From Parvimonas micra (GTDB lineage: Bacteria > Bacillota > Clostridia > Tissierellales > Peptoniphilaceae), in contig NZ_LR134472.1 of assembly GCF_900637905.1 (NCBI RefSeq), forward strand, positions 620,001-684,000: a stretch of 64,000 nucleotides of DNA, given 5' to 3'. Both the position numbers and the translations under genes were made by a program. Shown here one piece after another: positions 7,778 through 16,241 of this stretch. The notes beneath the pieces were generated by a model. It saw nothing but the letters and a program-made list of their open reading frames with translations, did not search any database and had not been told where the DNA came from. Every line of letters starts with the position of its first letter. The stretch's first letter is position 1.

Positions 7778-8566
7778 TTACACTTCCGTTATACTACTGT
7801 TGTCAAATCTCTTAGCAACTTCTAAATTAGTATATTGCATTACATTTTCTTTATTTAAAATTCCAAAAACTTCGTCATAAGCGAGTTTTTCTTCATTATT
7901 AGTTTCACTTAAATGTCCAAGATATACCTTTTTGCATTTGTCAGTTACAACTTCAGAGAGTACATTTCCACTTGTAACATTTGAAATATGTCCGAAATCT
8001 CCCAAAATTCTCTGTTTTAAATTATAATCATAAGGTCCTTTTTTAAGCATTTCCAAATCGTGATTTGCCTCAAAATAAAAAATCTTTGACCCCTTAATCT
8101 TTTCTTTCATGTGGTTTGTAATAATTCCCGTATCAGTTAAAAGGCTGACTTTCCCATAATCCGTATTAAAAACAAAGCCCATTCCTCTCGCACAATCGTG
8201 AGAAATTTCCAAGGTATATAAATCAAAAAGAGAAAATCTGTGTTTCTTTTCAGTGCCGATAACAACAATATTTTCATCTTTAATTTTACCTAGTTTAGAT
8301 GCTCCGGCAGTCAGTGTTTCAACATTACTACAAATTTTGATGTCATAACGTCTGGAAAGCACTCCTGCACCTCTTATATGATCAATATGTTCATGAGTTA
8401 AAAATATTAAATCTATCGTACTAGGATCAACTCCCAAATGTTTTAAATTACTTTCTATTTTCTTTCCACTAAAACCTGCATCTATTAAATATCTTTTATT
8501 ATCAACTTCTAAAAAGCAACAATTTCCGTCGCTCCCGCTAAAAAGCGGACAAAATCTTAAGCCCAT
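7778..8566 (-). CDS. yycJ: MBL-fold metallo-hydrolase, YycJ/WalJ family
   Basis: About 262 residues. The metal-binding HxHxDH motif is LTHEHIDH. The N-terminus GLRFCPLFSGSDGNCCFLEV and YLIDAGFSGKKIE is typical of YycJ. Family members are 5'-3' exonuclease-like hydrolases encoded near the walRK locus, which is not seen in this window. The ATG at 8566 is used because GGAGG lies a few bases before it; the upstream ATG at 8581 overlaps that site. It leads the yycJ-rlmH-ttcA run. Confidence 0.88.
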   Translation of the reverse strand: MGLRFCPLFSGSDGNCCFLEVDNKRYLIDAGFSGKKIESNLKHLGVDPSTIDLIFLTHEHIDHIRGAGVLSRRYDIKICSNVETLTAGASKLGKIKDENIVVIGTEKKHRFSLFDLYTLEISHDCARGMGFVFNTDYGKVSLLTDTGIITNHMKEKIKGSKIFYFEANHDLEMLKKGPYDYNLKQRILGDFGHISNVTSGNVLSEVVTDKCKKVYLGHLSETNNEEKLAYDEVFGILNKENVMQYTNLEVAKRFDNSSITEV

Positions 8567-8632
8567 ATTTCCTCCATTCATACAAGCTTTATTTTATCAT
8601 ATTTTTAATAAAAAATCCAAAAATTTACATAA

Positions 8633-8656
8633 AAAAATTAGGCTTTCGCCTAATTT
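8633..8656 (-). terminator. Rho-independent terminator of the acyltransferase gene
   Basis: AAATTAGGC-ttt-CGCCTAATTT with T runs on both sides. The stop codon of the acyltransferase gene (8650-8652) lies inside the stem. Confidence 0.85.
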
Positions 8657-9723
8657 TTATCTAAAAAGCTAAATAATTTTTTCAATCTCAAAACTTTAAA
8701 TAAACATTCTCTAAAATAATCTATAAATATTCCAATAAAGAATATAGAAATTACTGTTATTGTTATTGAAATTACCATTTCTTTAGTCGGATAATCCAAA
8801 AACCTTTCAAATTGTCCAGCTATATATTTATTTCTAATTACTTTATGCTCGTGTATTAAATAAACCGAAAAACAAAGAGGAGAAAGAAAAGAAATTATCT
8901 TTCCTAAAAATCCTAATTTTAGTTTTGAAAATAGAACAAGCAATGCAATTCCTGATAACAGCATAGTTGGAGATGTGTATGAAACTAAAGTATATTTGAA
9001 GTTTTCAACTCCTTTTAATTTCATATAATTTGTCAAATATAGACTTCCAAATTCCAAAGCTACACAAACAATAAATAATAATAGCATTAAAATTTTAGAA
9101 AATTTTATATTCAAATTATACTTTCCTATAAAACCGCCAATTAAATATAAAACCATTAACCATACAAAACTATATCCATTTTTGCAATGAAAAACATCTC
9201 CTGCATAAATAAAAGGAAGTATAGAAACTACAATTATTATCATAATAATTGCATTTCTAAGTTGCTCATACTTTAAATTTTGTAACCCCACATTTAATAT
9301 TGGCATAAAGAAAAATAGGCAGAAATATGCTGTAAAATACCAATATTTTGTATTCAAAACAGGAAAACAATAAGTGATAAAAGTATTGTAATCATATTCT
9401 ACAACTCCACATTTACAAGCTATTAAATATATTAAAATAGAATAAAAAGCAACTCTAAGCCATAATAAAATTATATTGGAATACTTATTTTTTGAATTGA
9501 CTCCAACAAAACCGGATATCAAAGCATAACAATTCACAGCCACATAAGAAACTATCTCTATTATCCATACTATATTAAATTTTGTACTTCCAAAATATAA
9601 TTTTTCACTCGATAAAATTCCACCATGATACAAAATATGCAAATTTACAATCATAAACATTGTAATAATTCGAAGCAAATCAATCCCATAGTTTCTATTT
9701 TTTATTTCTAAATCTATTTGCAA
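8650..9723 (-). CDS. acyltransferase family membrane protein (Acyl_transf_3 type)
   Basis: 357 residues with about ten hydrophobic segments. The N-terminus NYGIDLLRIITMFMIVNLHILYH fits the Acyltransferase_3 family, where an Arg and the following His are catalytic. A late segment reads LCFSVYLIHEH. Such enzymes O-acetylate cell-wall or capsule sugars at the membrane. Start is a TTG at 9723 behind GAGGG; no better start is seen. It lies 50 bases downstream of a cell-wall-binding repeat protein gene on the same strand. The acceptor is unknown. Confidence 0.82.
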   Translation of the reverse strand: MQIDLEIKNRNYGIDLLRIITMFMIVNLHILYHGGILSSEKLYFGSTKFNIVWIIEIVSYVAVNCYALISGFVGVNSKNKYSNIILLWLRVAFYSILIYLIACKCGVVEYDYNTFITYCFPVLNTKYWYFTAYFCLFFFMPILNVGLQNLKYEQLRNAIIMIIIVVSILPFIYAGDVFHCKNGYSFVWLMVLYLIGGFIGKYNLNIKFSKILMLLLFIVCVALEFGSLYLTNYMKLKGVENFKYTLVSYTSPTMLLSGIALLVLFSKLKLGFLGKIISFLSPLCFSVYLIHEHKVIRNKYIAGQFERFLDYPTKEMVISITITVISIFFIGIFIDYFRECLFKVLRLKKLFSFLDKN

Positions 9724-9773
9724 AATTTTACCCTCACTATAAAAACTAGCTTAAAACAATAGTCCTTATTTAA

Positions 9774-11063
9774 CTATTTATATAAAATCGCCTTTCTACC
9801 AAAAACTTCATACTGACTAAGAGATTTTTCAAAATCAAGGAATACTTTTTTATTTTGATTGACAGCTTCTATATGATAGAATCCTTTATCATTATATCCA
9901 ATTAATAACACTGAATGATACCAAGCACTGGCAATAATAGTTTCTCCATCACCAACATTAATAATATTTGAAGGTATAACTCTAGAAAGCCATATTTGAA
10001 CTGTATGTCCTTGAGAAAGTTGTAATTTAATATCCTCAAAAGATGCTCCTGAAAAATCTTCAATTGTTGGAACAAACTTTTTTAGAACAGGAACCAATGC
10101 ACTTGGATAACAAGCAGGAAACACTCCTTGATACAAATGTTCTTTAGGATTTCCCATAACTCCGGTTCTTGGATCTCCGGTATTAGGTAATAATTTTAAC
10201 AATTCAGGTGGAGTTATTGAAACGCCTTTGCTATATAATCCACTTGCTGCAGAATATAGCCAACAACCCGTGTAATATTTATCATCATCAAAATTATATG
10301 CCTTAATACCTTCTTCTATAAGCATACTATCAGGAATTTCTATTTCTTCACCATCTTTATAATATTTCCCGTCATAATATTTATTAGCATACTTTCCATC
10401 TACTAAAAATTTTCCTTCTAATACTCCGGTATATTTACTACCATTCTCAAAATAAAGTTCTTCTATTCCGTCATAATACCATCCATTTGCTAATTTTTTA
10501 TCCTTATCAAAGAATAAACCGTTTATATAAACTTCTCCTTCGGTTTCAATTCCGTCTTTATATAATTTTTCATTATATAAACCATTTGCATACTTTCCAT
10601 CTACAAAATATTTTTCTCCACTTGCATCCTTTGCAAATCCAGTATGCTTTTTACCATTTTGGAAAAAATACCAACCTGTTCCATCATCATACCACCAGTT
10701 TGCAGGTTTTAAATCTTCACCATAAAATATACCATTTACATAGACTTTTCCTTCTGACTTTATTCCGTCTTTATAAAGTATGTCATTATAAATTCCACTA
10801 CCATACTTTCCATCTACAAAATATTTTTCTCCACTTGCATCTTTAGCAATTCCGGTAAATTTTTCTCCTTTTTGGAAAAAATACCAAGCTGTTCCGTCAT
10901 CATACCACCAATCTGCAGGCTTTCCTTCTCCATAGAAAACTTTGTCAACATAGCCTTTCCCGTATTTTCCATCTTTAAAATACATCTTACCGTTTCCGTC
11001 AGTTGCAAAGCCCGTATACTTTTTTACCTTTTTGGAAAAAATACCAAGCTGTTCCGTCATCAT
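9774..11063 (-). CDS. C-terminal part of a frameshifted cell-wall-binding repeat protein with a C39-like cysteine peptidase domain
   Basis: Continues the gene whose 5' part is 10999-12135; one extra A in a run (six at 11020-11025, five in sister repeats) breaks the frame. This part holds about three and a half repeats of the form W-W-Y-D-D-G-T-x-W-Y-F-F-Q-x-G, then from about 10330 a domain resembling peptidase C39-like proteases: TGCWLYSAASGLYS with the likely catalytic Cys, SFEDIKLQLSQGHTVQIWLS, and AWYHSVLLIGYNDKGFYHIE with the likely His. The full protein would have a signal peptide, nine repeats and this domain, probably acting on the cell wall or secreted peptides. As written it has no signal peptide. 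Confidence 0.8.
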   Translation of the reverse strand: MMTEQLGIFSKKVKKYTGFATDGNGKMYFKDGKYGKGYVDKVFYGEGKPADWWYDDGTAWYFFQKGEKFTGIAKDASGEKYFVDGKYGSGIYNDILYKDGIKSEGKVYVNGIFYGEDLKPANWWYDDGTGWYFFQNGKKHTGFAKDASGEKYFVDGKYANGLYNEKLYKDGIETEGEVYINGLFFDKDKKLANGWYYDGIEELYFENGSKYTGVLEGKFLVDGKYANKYYDGKYYKDGEEIEIPDSMLIEEGIKAYNFDDDKYYTGCWLYSAASGLYSKGVSITPPELLKLLPNTGDPRTGVMGNPKEHLYQGVFPACYPSALVPVLKKFVPTIEDFSGASFEDIKLQLSQGHTVQIWLSRVIPSNIINVGDGETIIASAWYHSVLLIGYNDKGFYHIEAVNQNKKVFLDFEKSLSQYEVFGRKAILYK

Positions 11064-12135
11064 ACCACCAGTTTGCAGGTTTTAAATCTTCTCCATAGAA
11101 AATTCCATCTACATAAACTTTCCCCTCTGATTTTACTCCATCTTTATAAAGTATGTCATTATAAATTCCACTACCATACTTTCCATCTACAAAATATTTT
11201 TCTCCACTTGCATCTTTAGCAATTCCGGTAAATTTTTCTCCTTTTTGGAAAAAATACCAACCTGTTCCGTCATCATACCACCAATCTGCAGGCTTTCCTT
11301 CTCCATAGAAAACTTTGTCAACATAGCCTTTTCCGTATTTTCCATATTTAAAATACATCTTACCGTTTCCATCAGTTGCAAAGCCCGTATGCTTTTTACC
11401 TTTTTGGAAAAAATACCAACCTGTTCCATCATCATACCACCAGTTTGCAGGTTTTAAATCTTCACCATAAAATATACCATTTACATAGACTTTTCCTTCT
11501 GACTTTATTCCGTCTTTATAAAGTATGTCATTATAAATTCCACTACCATATTTACCGTTTATAAAATATTTGTATCCGCTTGTATCTTTAGCAATTCCGG
11601 TAAATTTTTCTCCTTTTTGGAAAAAATACCAACCTGTTCCGTCATCATACCACCAATCTGCAGGCTTTCCTTCTCCATAAAAAACTTTGTCAACATAGCC
11701 TTTCCCGTATTTTCCATCTTTAAAATACATCTTACCGTTTCCGTCAGTTGCAAAGCCCGTATGCTTTTTACCATTTTTGAAAAAATACCAGTCACTTCCG
11801 TCATCATACCAGCCATTCGCAGTTTTTCCTTCTTCATAGAAAATCTTATCAACATAAGCGGTTCCATATTTTCCGTTTTTAAAATACATCTTACCGTTTC
11901 CATCAGTTGCAAAGCCTGTATGCTTTTTACCATCTTTGAAGAAATACCATTCGGTACCATCATCATACCAACCATTTGCAGATTTTCCGTTTTCATCATA
12001 AAAGATATTTTCCACATAAACTAACTTTTTCTCATTTTCATTTATATTTTCAGCAAAAAGTATACTATTAAATCCTAAATGAAAAATTAATAATAAAGAA
12101 AAAAACATTAAAAATACTTTTTTAAATACTTTCAT
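10999..12135 (-). CDS. N-terminal part of the same frameshifted protein: signal peptide and cell-wall-binding-like repeats
   Basis: 378 residues. Signal peptide KVFKKVFLMFFSLLLIFHLG...LFAE, then YVENIFYDENGKSANGWYDDG and five full repeats plus part of a sixth. Each repeat has WYDDG..WYFF..GKKHTGFATDGNGKMYF.NGKY. Aromatic and glycine spacing resembles choline/glucan-binding repeats, but I cannot confirm the ligand. The frame ends at KKVYGLCN-stop directly after the six-A run. ATG at 12135 follows AGGAGG. Signal peptide and leader are essentially identical to those of the paralogue at 14492, indicating recent duplication or gene conversion. Confidence 0.82.
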   Translation of the reverse strand: MKVFKKVFLMFFSLLLIFHLGFNSILFAENINENEKKLVYVENIFYDENGKSANGWYDDGTEWYFFKDGKKHTGFATDGNGKMYFKNGKYGTAYVDKIFYEEGKTANGWYDDGSDWYFFKNGKKHTGFATDGNGKMYFKDGKYGKGYVDKVFYGEGKPADWWYDDGTGWYFFQKGEKFTGIAKDTSGYKYFINGKYGSGIYNDILYKDGIKSEGKVYVNGIFYGEDLKPANWWYDDGTGWYFFQKGKKHTGFATDGNGKMYFKYGKYGKGYVDKVFYGEGKPADWWYDDGTGWYFFQKGEKFTGIAKDASGEKYFVDGKYGSGIYNDILYKDGVKSEGKVYVDGIFYGEDLKPANWWYDDGTAWYFFQKGKKVYGLCN

Positions 12136-12171
12136 TTAATCCTCCTAAAAAATAAAAATACTCTACCAATG

Positions 12172-12200
12172 ATTATATAATAGTTAAACAAATATAAACA
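12172..12200 (-). promoter_or_regulatory. degraded promoter of the frameshifted repeat-protein gene
   Basis: The TATAAT (12172-12177) and most of the 17-base spacer match the paralogue promoter at 14529-14557. At the -35 position it reads TGTTTA instead of TTGACA; similarity to the paralogue is lost from there on. Confidence 0.55.
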
Positions 12201-12239
12201 CCATTATATAACAAAATAAGAAATTATTAAGCACACTAA

Positions 12240-12636
12240 ACGTCATATTTTTCATTTGCTTCAAACAAAATACCATGCCGTTAAAACCCACAGAAATGGT
12301 AATTCTATTAGCTTTGTTTGTAGAAGATATAAAATTTATAAAGCCTTTTTCATGTGTTTGAACAAGAGATTTGACGAGACTGTTGACTCTGTTAATTATG
12401 AATCTAATAGACCTTTATCTAAATATCCTAATTCTCATACTGATACTGAAATTTATTGGATTAAAAATCTCATTAGAAAAAATCATAATATTTCTTTAAT
12501 CAAACTTTACGATAAACTTAAACTCAATAAATGTTATGATAGACACCCCTACCTTTTCATGTTTTTTAGAAAACTCAAATTTTTTAAGATAAACAACAAT
12601 CTTCTGAACCTTATGTTCCTAAAACTTATTTTTTGT
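12240..12636 (+). pseudogene. transposase remnant (helix-turn-helix part of a DDE transposase)
   Basis: The frame encodes LQTKYHAVKTHRNGNSISF, VCRRYKIYKAFF, HTDTEIYWIKNLIRKNHNI and SLIKLYDKLKLNK, the N-terminal HTH region of IS3/IS481-type transposases as I recall them. Near 12580-12595 the frame shifts: a second frame continues with SSEPYVPKTYF, a segment expected just before the DDE core, and then stops. The catalytic core is absent. The remnant abuts the 3' end of the NlpC/P60-like gene. IS family is uncertain. Confidence 0.7.
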
Positions 12637-12641
12637 AATTT

Positions 12642-14492
12642 TTATTTCTCCACAGATGGTGGATATCCAAAGCCTACAGGATGATGTTGACAATATGTTG
12701 AAATCCAATAATCCAAAGTGATAATTCTCTTATATCCAATACTTTCCATTACTTTTCCGTCTCCGATATAAATTCCGACATGCCCATAAATACGTCCCAT
12801 TCTGCCTCCACTACTGCTACTTTCAACAGCCACAATCATTCCTATTTTTAATTTGCAAATTTCTGTAGTAAAAGCATATTTTTTATACATATCATTAGCA
12901 TTTCCACCTAAATATCCAAGTCCGGCATTTTGATAAACCTTTGAAACCCATTTTGCACATAAATTTCGACCTGGAGAACTTGTATTATATGCAGCATTTA
13001 AAATTCTCATTTGAACTTCTTCAGAAGCCATATAATATCTTCTATTATTTTTGTATTTCCCGTTTACAAAATCCATTTCGCCATTGCCGTCAATGGCTTT
13101 TCCTGTATGTTTTTTACCATTTTTAAAGAAGAACCAGTCATATCCATCATCATACCAACCATTTGCAGGAAGTTTATTTTCATCATAATAAATTCCGTTT
13201 ATATAAGTTTTTCCTTCTGACTTTAAACCATCTTTATATAATTTTTTTTCATATATCCCGTTGGCATATTTTCCATTTACAAAATATCTTTTTCCATTGC
13301 CGTCAATTCCGTATCCTGTAAATTTTTTACCATTTCGGAAAAAATACCACGCTATTCCGTCATCACACCACCAATTAGCTATTTTGCCCTTCCTGTAAAA
13401 TATTTCGTTTATATAACAATTTGCATACTTTCCGTTTGAAAATTGCATTTCACCATTTTCATCAACAGCTTTTCCTGTATATTTTTTACCGTCTTTAAAG
13501 AAAAACCAGTTATATCCATCATCATACCAACCATTTGCAGGAAGTTTATTTTCATCATAATAAATTCCGTTTATATAAGTTTTTCCTTCTGACTTCAAAC
13601 CGTTCTTATAGAGTTTTTCATCGTATATTCCATTGGCATATTTCCCACCAACAAAATATTTCATTCCACTTGCATCAATTCCGTATCCTGTAAATTTTTT
13701 ACCATTTTGGAAAAAATACCATGCTTCTCCATCATCACACCACCAATTTGCTATTTTACCATCTTTGTAAAAAATTCCTTCTATATAACAATTTGCATAC
13801 TTTCCTTTTACGAATTGCATTTCTCCGTTTCCGTCAACTGCTTTTCCTGTATGCTTTTTACCGTCTTTAAAGAAATACCAAGCAGTTCCATCATTATACC
13901 ACCAGTTCGCTGGTTTTGCATCATCTCCATAGAATAAGTCGCCAACGTAAACTCTTCCTGCTGACTTTACTCCATCTTTATACAAAATGTCTTTGTAAAT
14001 TCCGCTACCATATTTTCCTTTAACGAAATATTTATAGCCACTTTTATCTTCTGCGATTCCTGTAAATTTTTTACCATTTTGGAAAAAGTACCATGATGTT
14101 CCATCGTTATACCACCAATTTGCTGGCTTTGCATCATTTCCATAGAAAATTCCATCTACATAAACTCTTCCTTTTGATTTTACTCCATTTTCATAAAGGA
14201 CATTTTTGTAAACTCCATTACCATACTTACCGTTTATAAAATATTTAGATTCTCCTTTATCCTTTGCAAAACCTGTAAATTTCTTTCCATTTTGAAAAAA
14301 GTATATTTCTTTTCCGTCATTATACCAGCCATTTGCAGATTTTCCATTTTCATCATAAAAAATATTTTCCACATAAACTAACTTTTTCTCATTTTCATTT
14401 ATATTTTCAGCAAAAAGTATACTATTAAATCCTAAATGAAAAATTAATAATAAAGAAAAAAACATTAAAAATACTTTTTTAAATACTTTCAT
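12642..14492 (-). CDS. secreted cell-wall-binding repeat protein with C-terminal NlpC/P60- or amidase-like peptidase domain
   Basis: 616 residues. Same signal peptide and first ~55 residues as the paralogue at 12135. Seven aromatic repeats follow (GWYNDG..IYFFQNGKKFTGFAKD and variants), then from about residue 485 a papain-like cysteine domain: RNLCAKWVSKVYQNAG with the likely nucleophile, KIGMIVAVESSSSGG, and YGHVGIYIGDGKVMES with the likely His. This layout (signal, wall-binding repeats, NlpC/P60-like) fits a peptidoglycan hydrolase at the cell surface. ATG follows AGGAGG; the promoter at 14529-14557 is near-consensus. It swaps its catalytic domain relative to the neighbour while keeping the same front end. 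Confidence 0.86.
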   Translation of the reverse strand: MKVFKKVFLMFFSLLLIFHLGFNSILFAENINENEKKLVYVENIFYDENGKSANGWYNDGKEIYFFQNGKKFTGFAKDKGESKYFINGKYGNGVYKNVLYENGVKSKGRVYVDGIFYGNDAKPANWWYNDGTSWYFFQNGKKFTGIAEDKSGYKYFVKGKYGSGIYKDILYKDGVKSAGRVYVGDLFYGDDAKPANWWYNDGTAWYFFKDGKKHTGKAVDGNGEMQFVKGKYANCYIEGIFYKDGKIANWWCDDGEAWYFFQNGKKFTGYGIDASGMKYFVGGKYANGIYDEKLYKNGLKSEGKTYINGIYYDENKLPANGWYDDGYNWFFFKDGKKYTGKAVDENGEMQFSNGKYANCYINEIFYRKGKIANWWCDDGIAWYFFRNGKKFTGYGIDGNGKRYFVNGKYANGIYEKKLYKDGLKSEGKTYINGIYYDENKLPANGWYDDGYDWFFFKNGKKHTGKAIDGNGEMDFVNGKYKNNRRYYMASEEVQMRILNAAYNTSSPGRNLCAKWVSKVYQNAGLGYLGGNANDMYKKYAFTTEICKLKIGMIVAVESSSSGGRMGRIYGHVGIYIGDGKVMESIGYKRIITLDYWISTYCQHHPVGFGYPPSVEK

Positions 14493-14528
14493 TTAATCCT
14501 CCTAAAAAATAAAAATACTCTACAAATA

Positions 14529-14557
14529 ATTATATAATAGTTAAACAAAAATGTCAA
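14529..14557 (-). promoter_or_regulatory. promoter of the NlpC/P60-like repeat protein gene
   Basis: TTGACA, 17-base spacer and TATAAT on the minus strand, about 37 bases before the start codon. Confidence 0.8.
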
Positions 14558-14610
14558 CTGCGTATTAACTTGTATTAAATAAATTAACAATTTAATTTTT
14601 TTAAGCAAAA

Positions 14611-14636
14611 AGGTCATCTTGAAACTCAAGATGACC
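14611..14636 (-). terminator. Rho-independent terminator of the selenium/sulfur operon
   Basis: AGGTCATCTTGA and TCAAGATGACCT form a strong stem; on the minus strand a T run follows. Confidence 0.85.
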
Positions 14637-14685
14637 TAATATTTACTTAAGAAATTTCTCAAAGTCAATAAAATTCTCCTTAAAT

Positions 14686-14910
14686 CTAAATTTCTTTACA
14701 TTCTTCCCATTCTATATCTTCTTTTTCCAAAAGTTCTAAAAGACTAGCTTTTAAACCCGGACTACATTCCCAAGCAATTCCGCAACCGGCAGATAAAACT
14801 CTTGGTACAGGGACAAGTTTTCCCAAAATGTTATTTTCTCTACATACACTTTCAGTCGCCATTGCCTCTGCAGTTGTATAGAATGTTATATAAAGTTTAG
14901 TTTCTTTCAT
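14686..14910 (-). CDS. DUF3343 protein, putative Se/S carrier-like
   Basis: 74 residues: KLYITFYTTAEAMATESVC ... PRVLSAGCGIAWEC. This is the DUF3343 family, small proteins proposed to carry selenium or sulfur between a desulfurase and an acceptor; the Cys in SAGCGIAW is the likely carrier. It overlaps the last base of the TusA-like gene stop, so they are translated together. It is the last gene of the four-gene operon before the terminator at 14611. Confidence 0.85.
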   Translation of the reverse strand: MKETKLYITFYTTAEAMATESVCRENNILGKLVPVPRVLSAGCGIAWECSPGLKASLLELLEKEDIEWEECKEI

Positions 14911-15116
14911 TATTCTACAATAATTTCAAAGTCTAACCCAACTTCTTTTACAGAAGTTTTTTTGCCTTGACTATTTGCAAAATGAGTAATATTCTTTACT
15001 ACATGAGCTTCACTGGCTAAGACTTTGTATGTTTCATTTTTATTTTCTTTAAGAGCATCTTGTAAAATTAAAACCGGTTCCGGACAAGATAATCCTCTAA
15101 CGTCTAATTCTTTCAT
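14910..15116 (-). CDS. TusA/YedF-like sulfurtransferase
   Basis: 68 residues. The signature LDVRGLSCPEPVL holds the persulfide/perselenide Cys11 followed by Pro. The C-terminal redox domain found in longer YedF proteins is absent. It lies between a YedE-type transporter and a DUF3343 gene. Together with a class V desulfurase this is the usual gene neighbourhood for selenium mobilisation. Confidence 0.88.
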   Translation of the reverse strand: MKELDVRGLSCPEPVLILQDALKENKNETYKVLASEAHVVKNITHFANSQGKKTSVKEVGLDFEIIVE

Positions 15117-15133
15117 AACTATCTCCTTAAATA

Positions 15134-16237
15134 TTATTTATTTTTTTCTCTTTTCACTCCGTAAAAAGCTACTATAAACAAAGCAATTATTGAAATAATA
15201 ACAAATATTTGTCCATTTATTCCAGGTCCACCTGCTGCAGCTTTAATTCCTTTTGCTGCATTTTCAACTGCTGCTGCGCCACCTGCTAATTTGAAATTAT
15301 GAGCAAAGGCTGCACCTACAAACATTCCAAGTACAGTAATAACTGAATCTGAAGATCCTGTTCCTGCAAGAACTAATTGTCTTAATGGACAACCACCAAG
15401 TAATACTGCACAGAAACCTACAGCATACATAGATAGTAAATTCCAAATTGTTTGAGCATGAGCTATTGGTCCAAAAGCAACGAATTTAAAGTTATTTGTA
15501 GCTATATTATATCCTAACATTACAATAAAAATTCCTGCTATAACTGAGATTAATCTGAAATCTTTTACTAAGATTATATCTCTAATTGATCCTGCAAAAC
15601 ACATTCTACTTCTTTGTGCAATTACACCAAATAAAAGTCCAACTACTAAAGCACCATACCATATTGCATGCATACTTCCGGGTCCTTTTTTACTGAAAAC
15701 ATAAAGAGATGGTACTGCAATAGATAGAACAAATAATACTGCTACAACTACTGGTAAAACATATCCATTTTCTTTTTTAATTGGATAAGCTCTTCCTAAA
15801 CTGAAGCCTTTTCTTAAGAAGAATGCACCTGTTGCAACCCCTGCTACAAATCCTACAAATCCTACATAAGAACTGATATCTCCAGCTGACATTCTTAAAA
15901 TCATTCTTAAAGGACAACCTAAGAATACTAATGCACAAACCATCATTATTACACCCAAGAAAAATCTGATAACAGGTGATGAACCTGCTGTGGATCTATA
16001 TTCTTTAGTAAATAATGAAATTAAAAATGCACCTACAATAATACCTACAATTTCCGGTCTAAAATATTGAACCACTTCTGCATTATGGAACTTCATAGCT
16101 CCTGCAGTATCTCTAATAAAACAAGCTATACAGAAAGCCATGTTTTTAGGATTGCCTAAATATGCAAGTAAAGCGGCTCCAAGTCCTGCGATAATTCCTA
16201 AAGTCAACAATCCTTTTTTTGTGTTAAAAAAACGCAT
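15134..16237 (-). CDS. yedE: YedE family putative selenium transporter (YeeE/YedE membrane protein)
   Basis: About 367 residues, roughly ten membrane segments. Two internally related halves each carry a Cys motif of the YeeE/YedE fold: FLGCPLRMILR and LLGGCPLRQLVLAGTG, plus RSRMCFAGSIRD and MAFCIACFIRD. The family is proposed to import selenium- or sulfur-containing anions. The ATG at 16237 follows GGAGG; earlier starts lie in the ribosome-binding site. The gene starts within a few bases of the desulfurase stop. Confidence 0.88.
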   Translation of the reverse strand: MRFFNTKKGLLTLGIIAGLGAALLAYLGNPKNMAFCIACFIRDTAGAMKFHNAEVVQYFRPEIVGIIVGAFLISLFTKEYRSTAGSSPVIRFFLGVIMMVCALVFLGCPLRMILRMSAGDISSYVGFVGFVAGVATGAFFLRKGFSLGRAYPIKKENGYVLPVVVAVLFVLSIAVPSLYVFSKKGPGSMHAIWYGALVVGLLFGVIAQRSRMCFAGSIRDIILVKDFRLISVIAGIFIVMLGYNIATNNFKFVAFGPIAHAQTIWNLLSMYAVGFCAVLLGGCPLRQLVLAGTGSSDSVITVLGMFVGAAFAHNFKLAGGAAAVENAAKGIKAAAGGPGINGQIFVIISIIALFIVAFYGVKREKNK

Positions 16238-16241
16238 TTGA

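Noticed and set aside
10487-12024. Plus-strand frames through the cell-wall repeat genes
   Set aside because: Shadow frames kept open by the repetitive minus-strand coding sequence.
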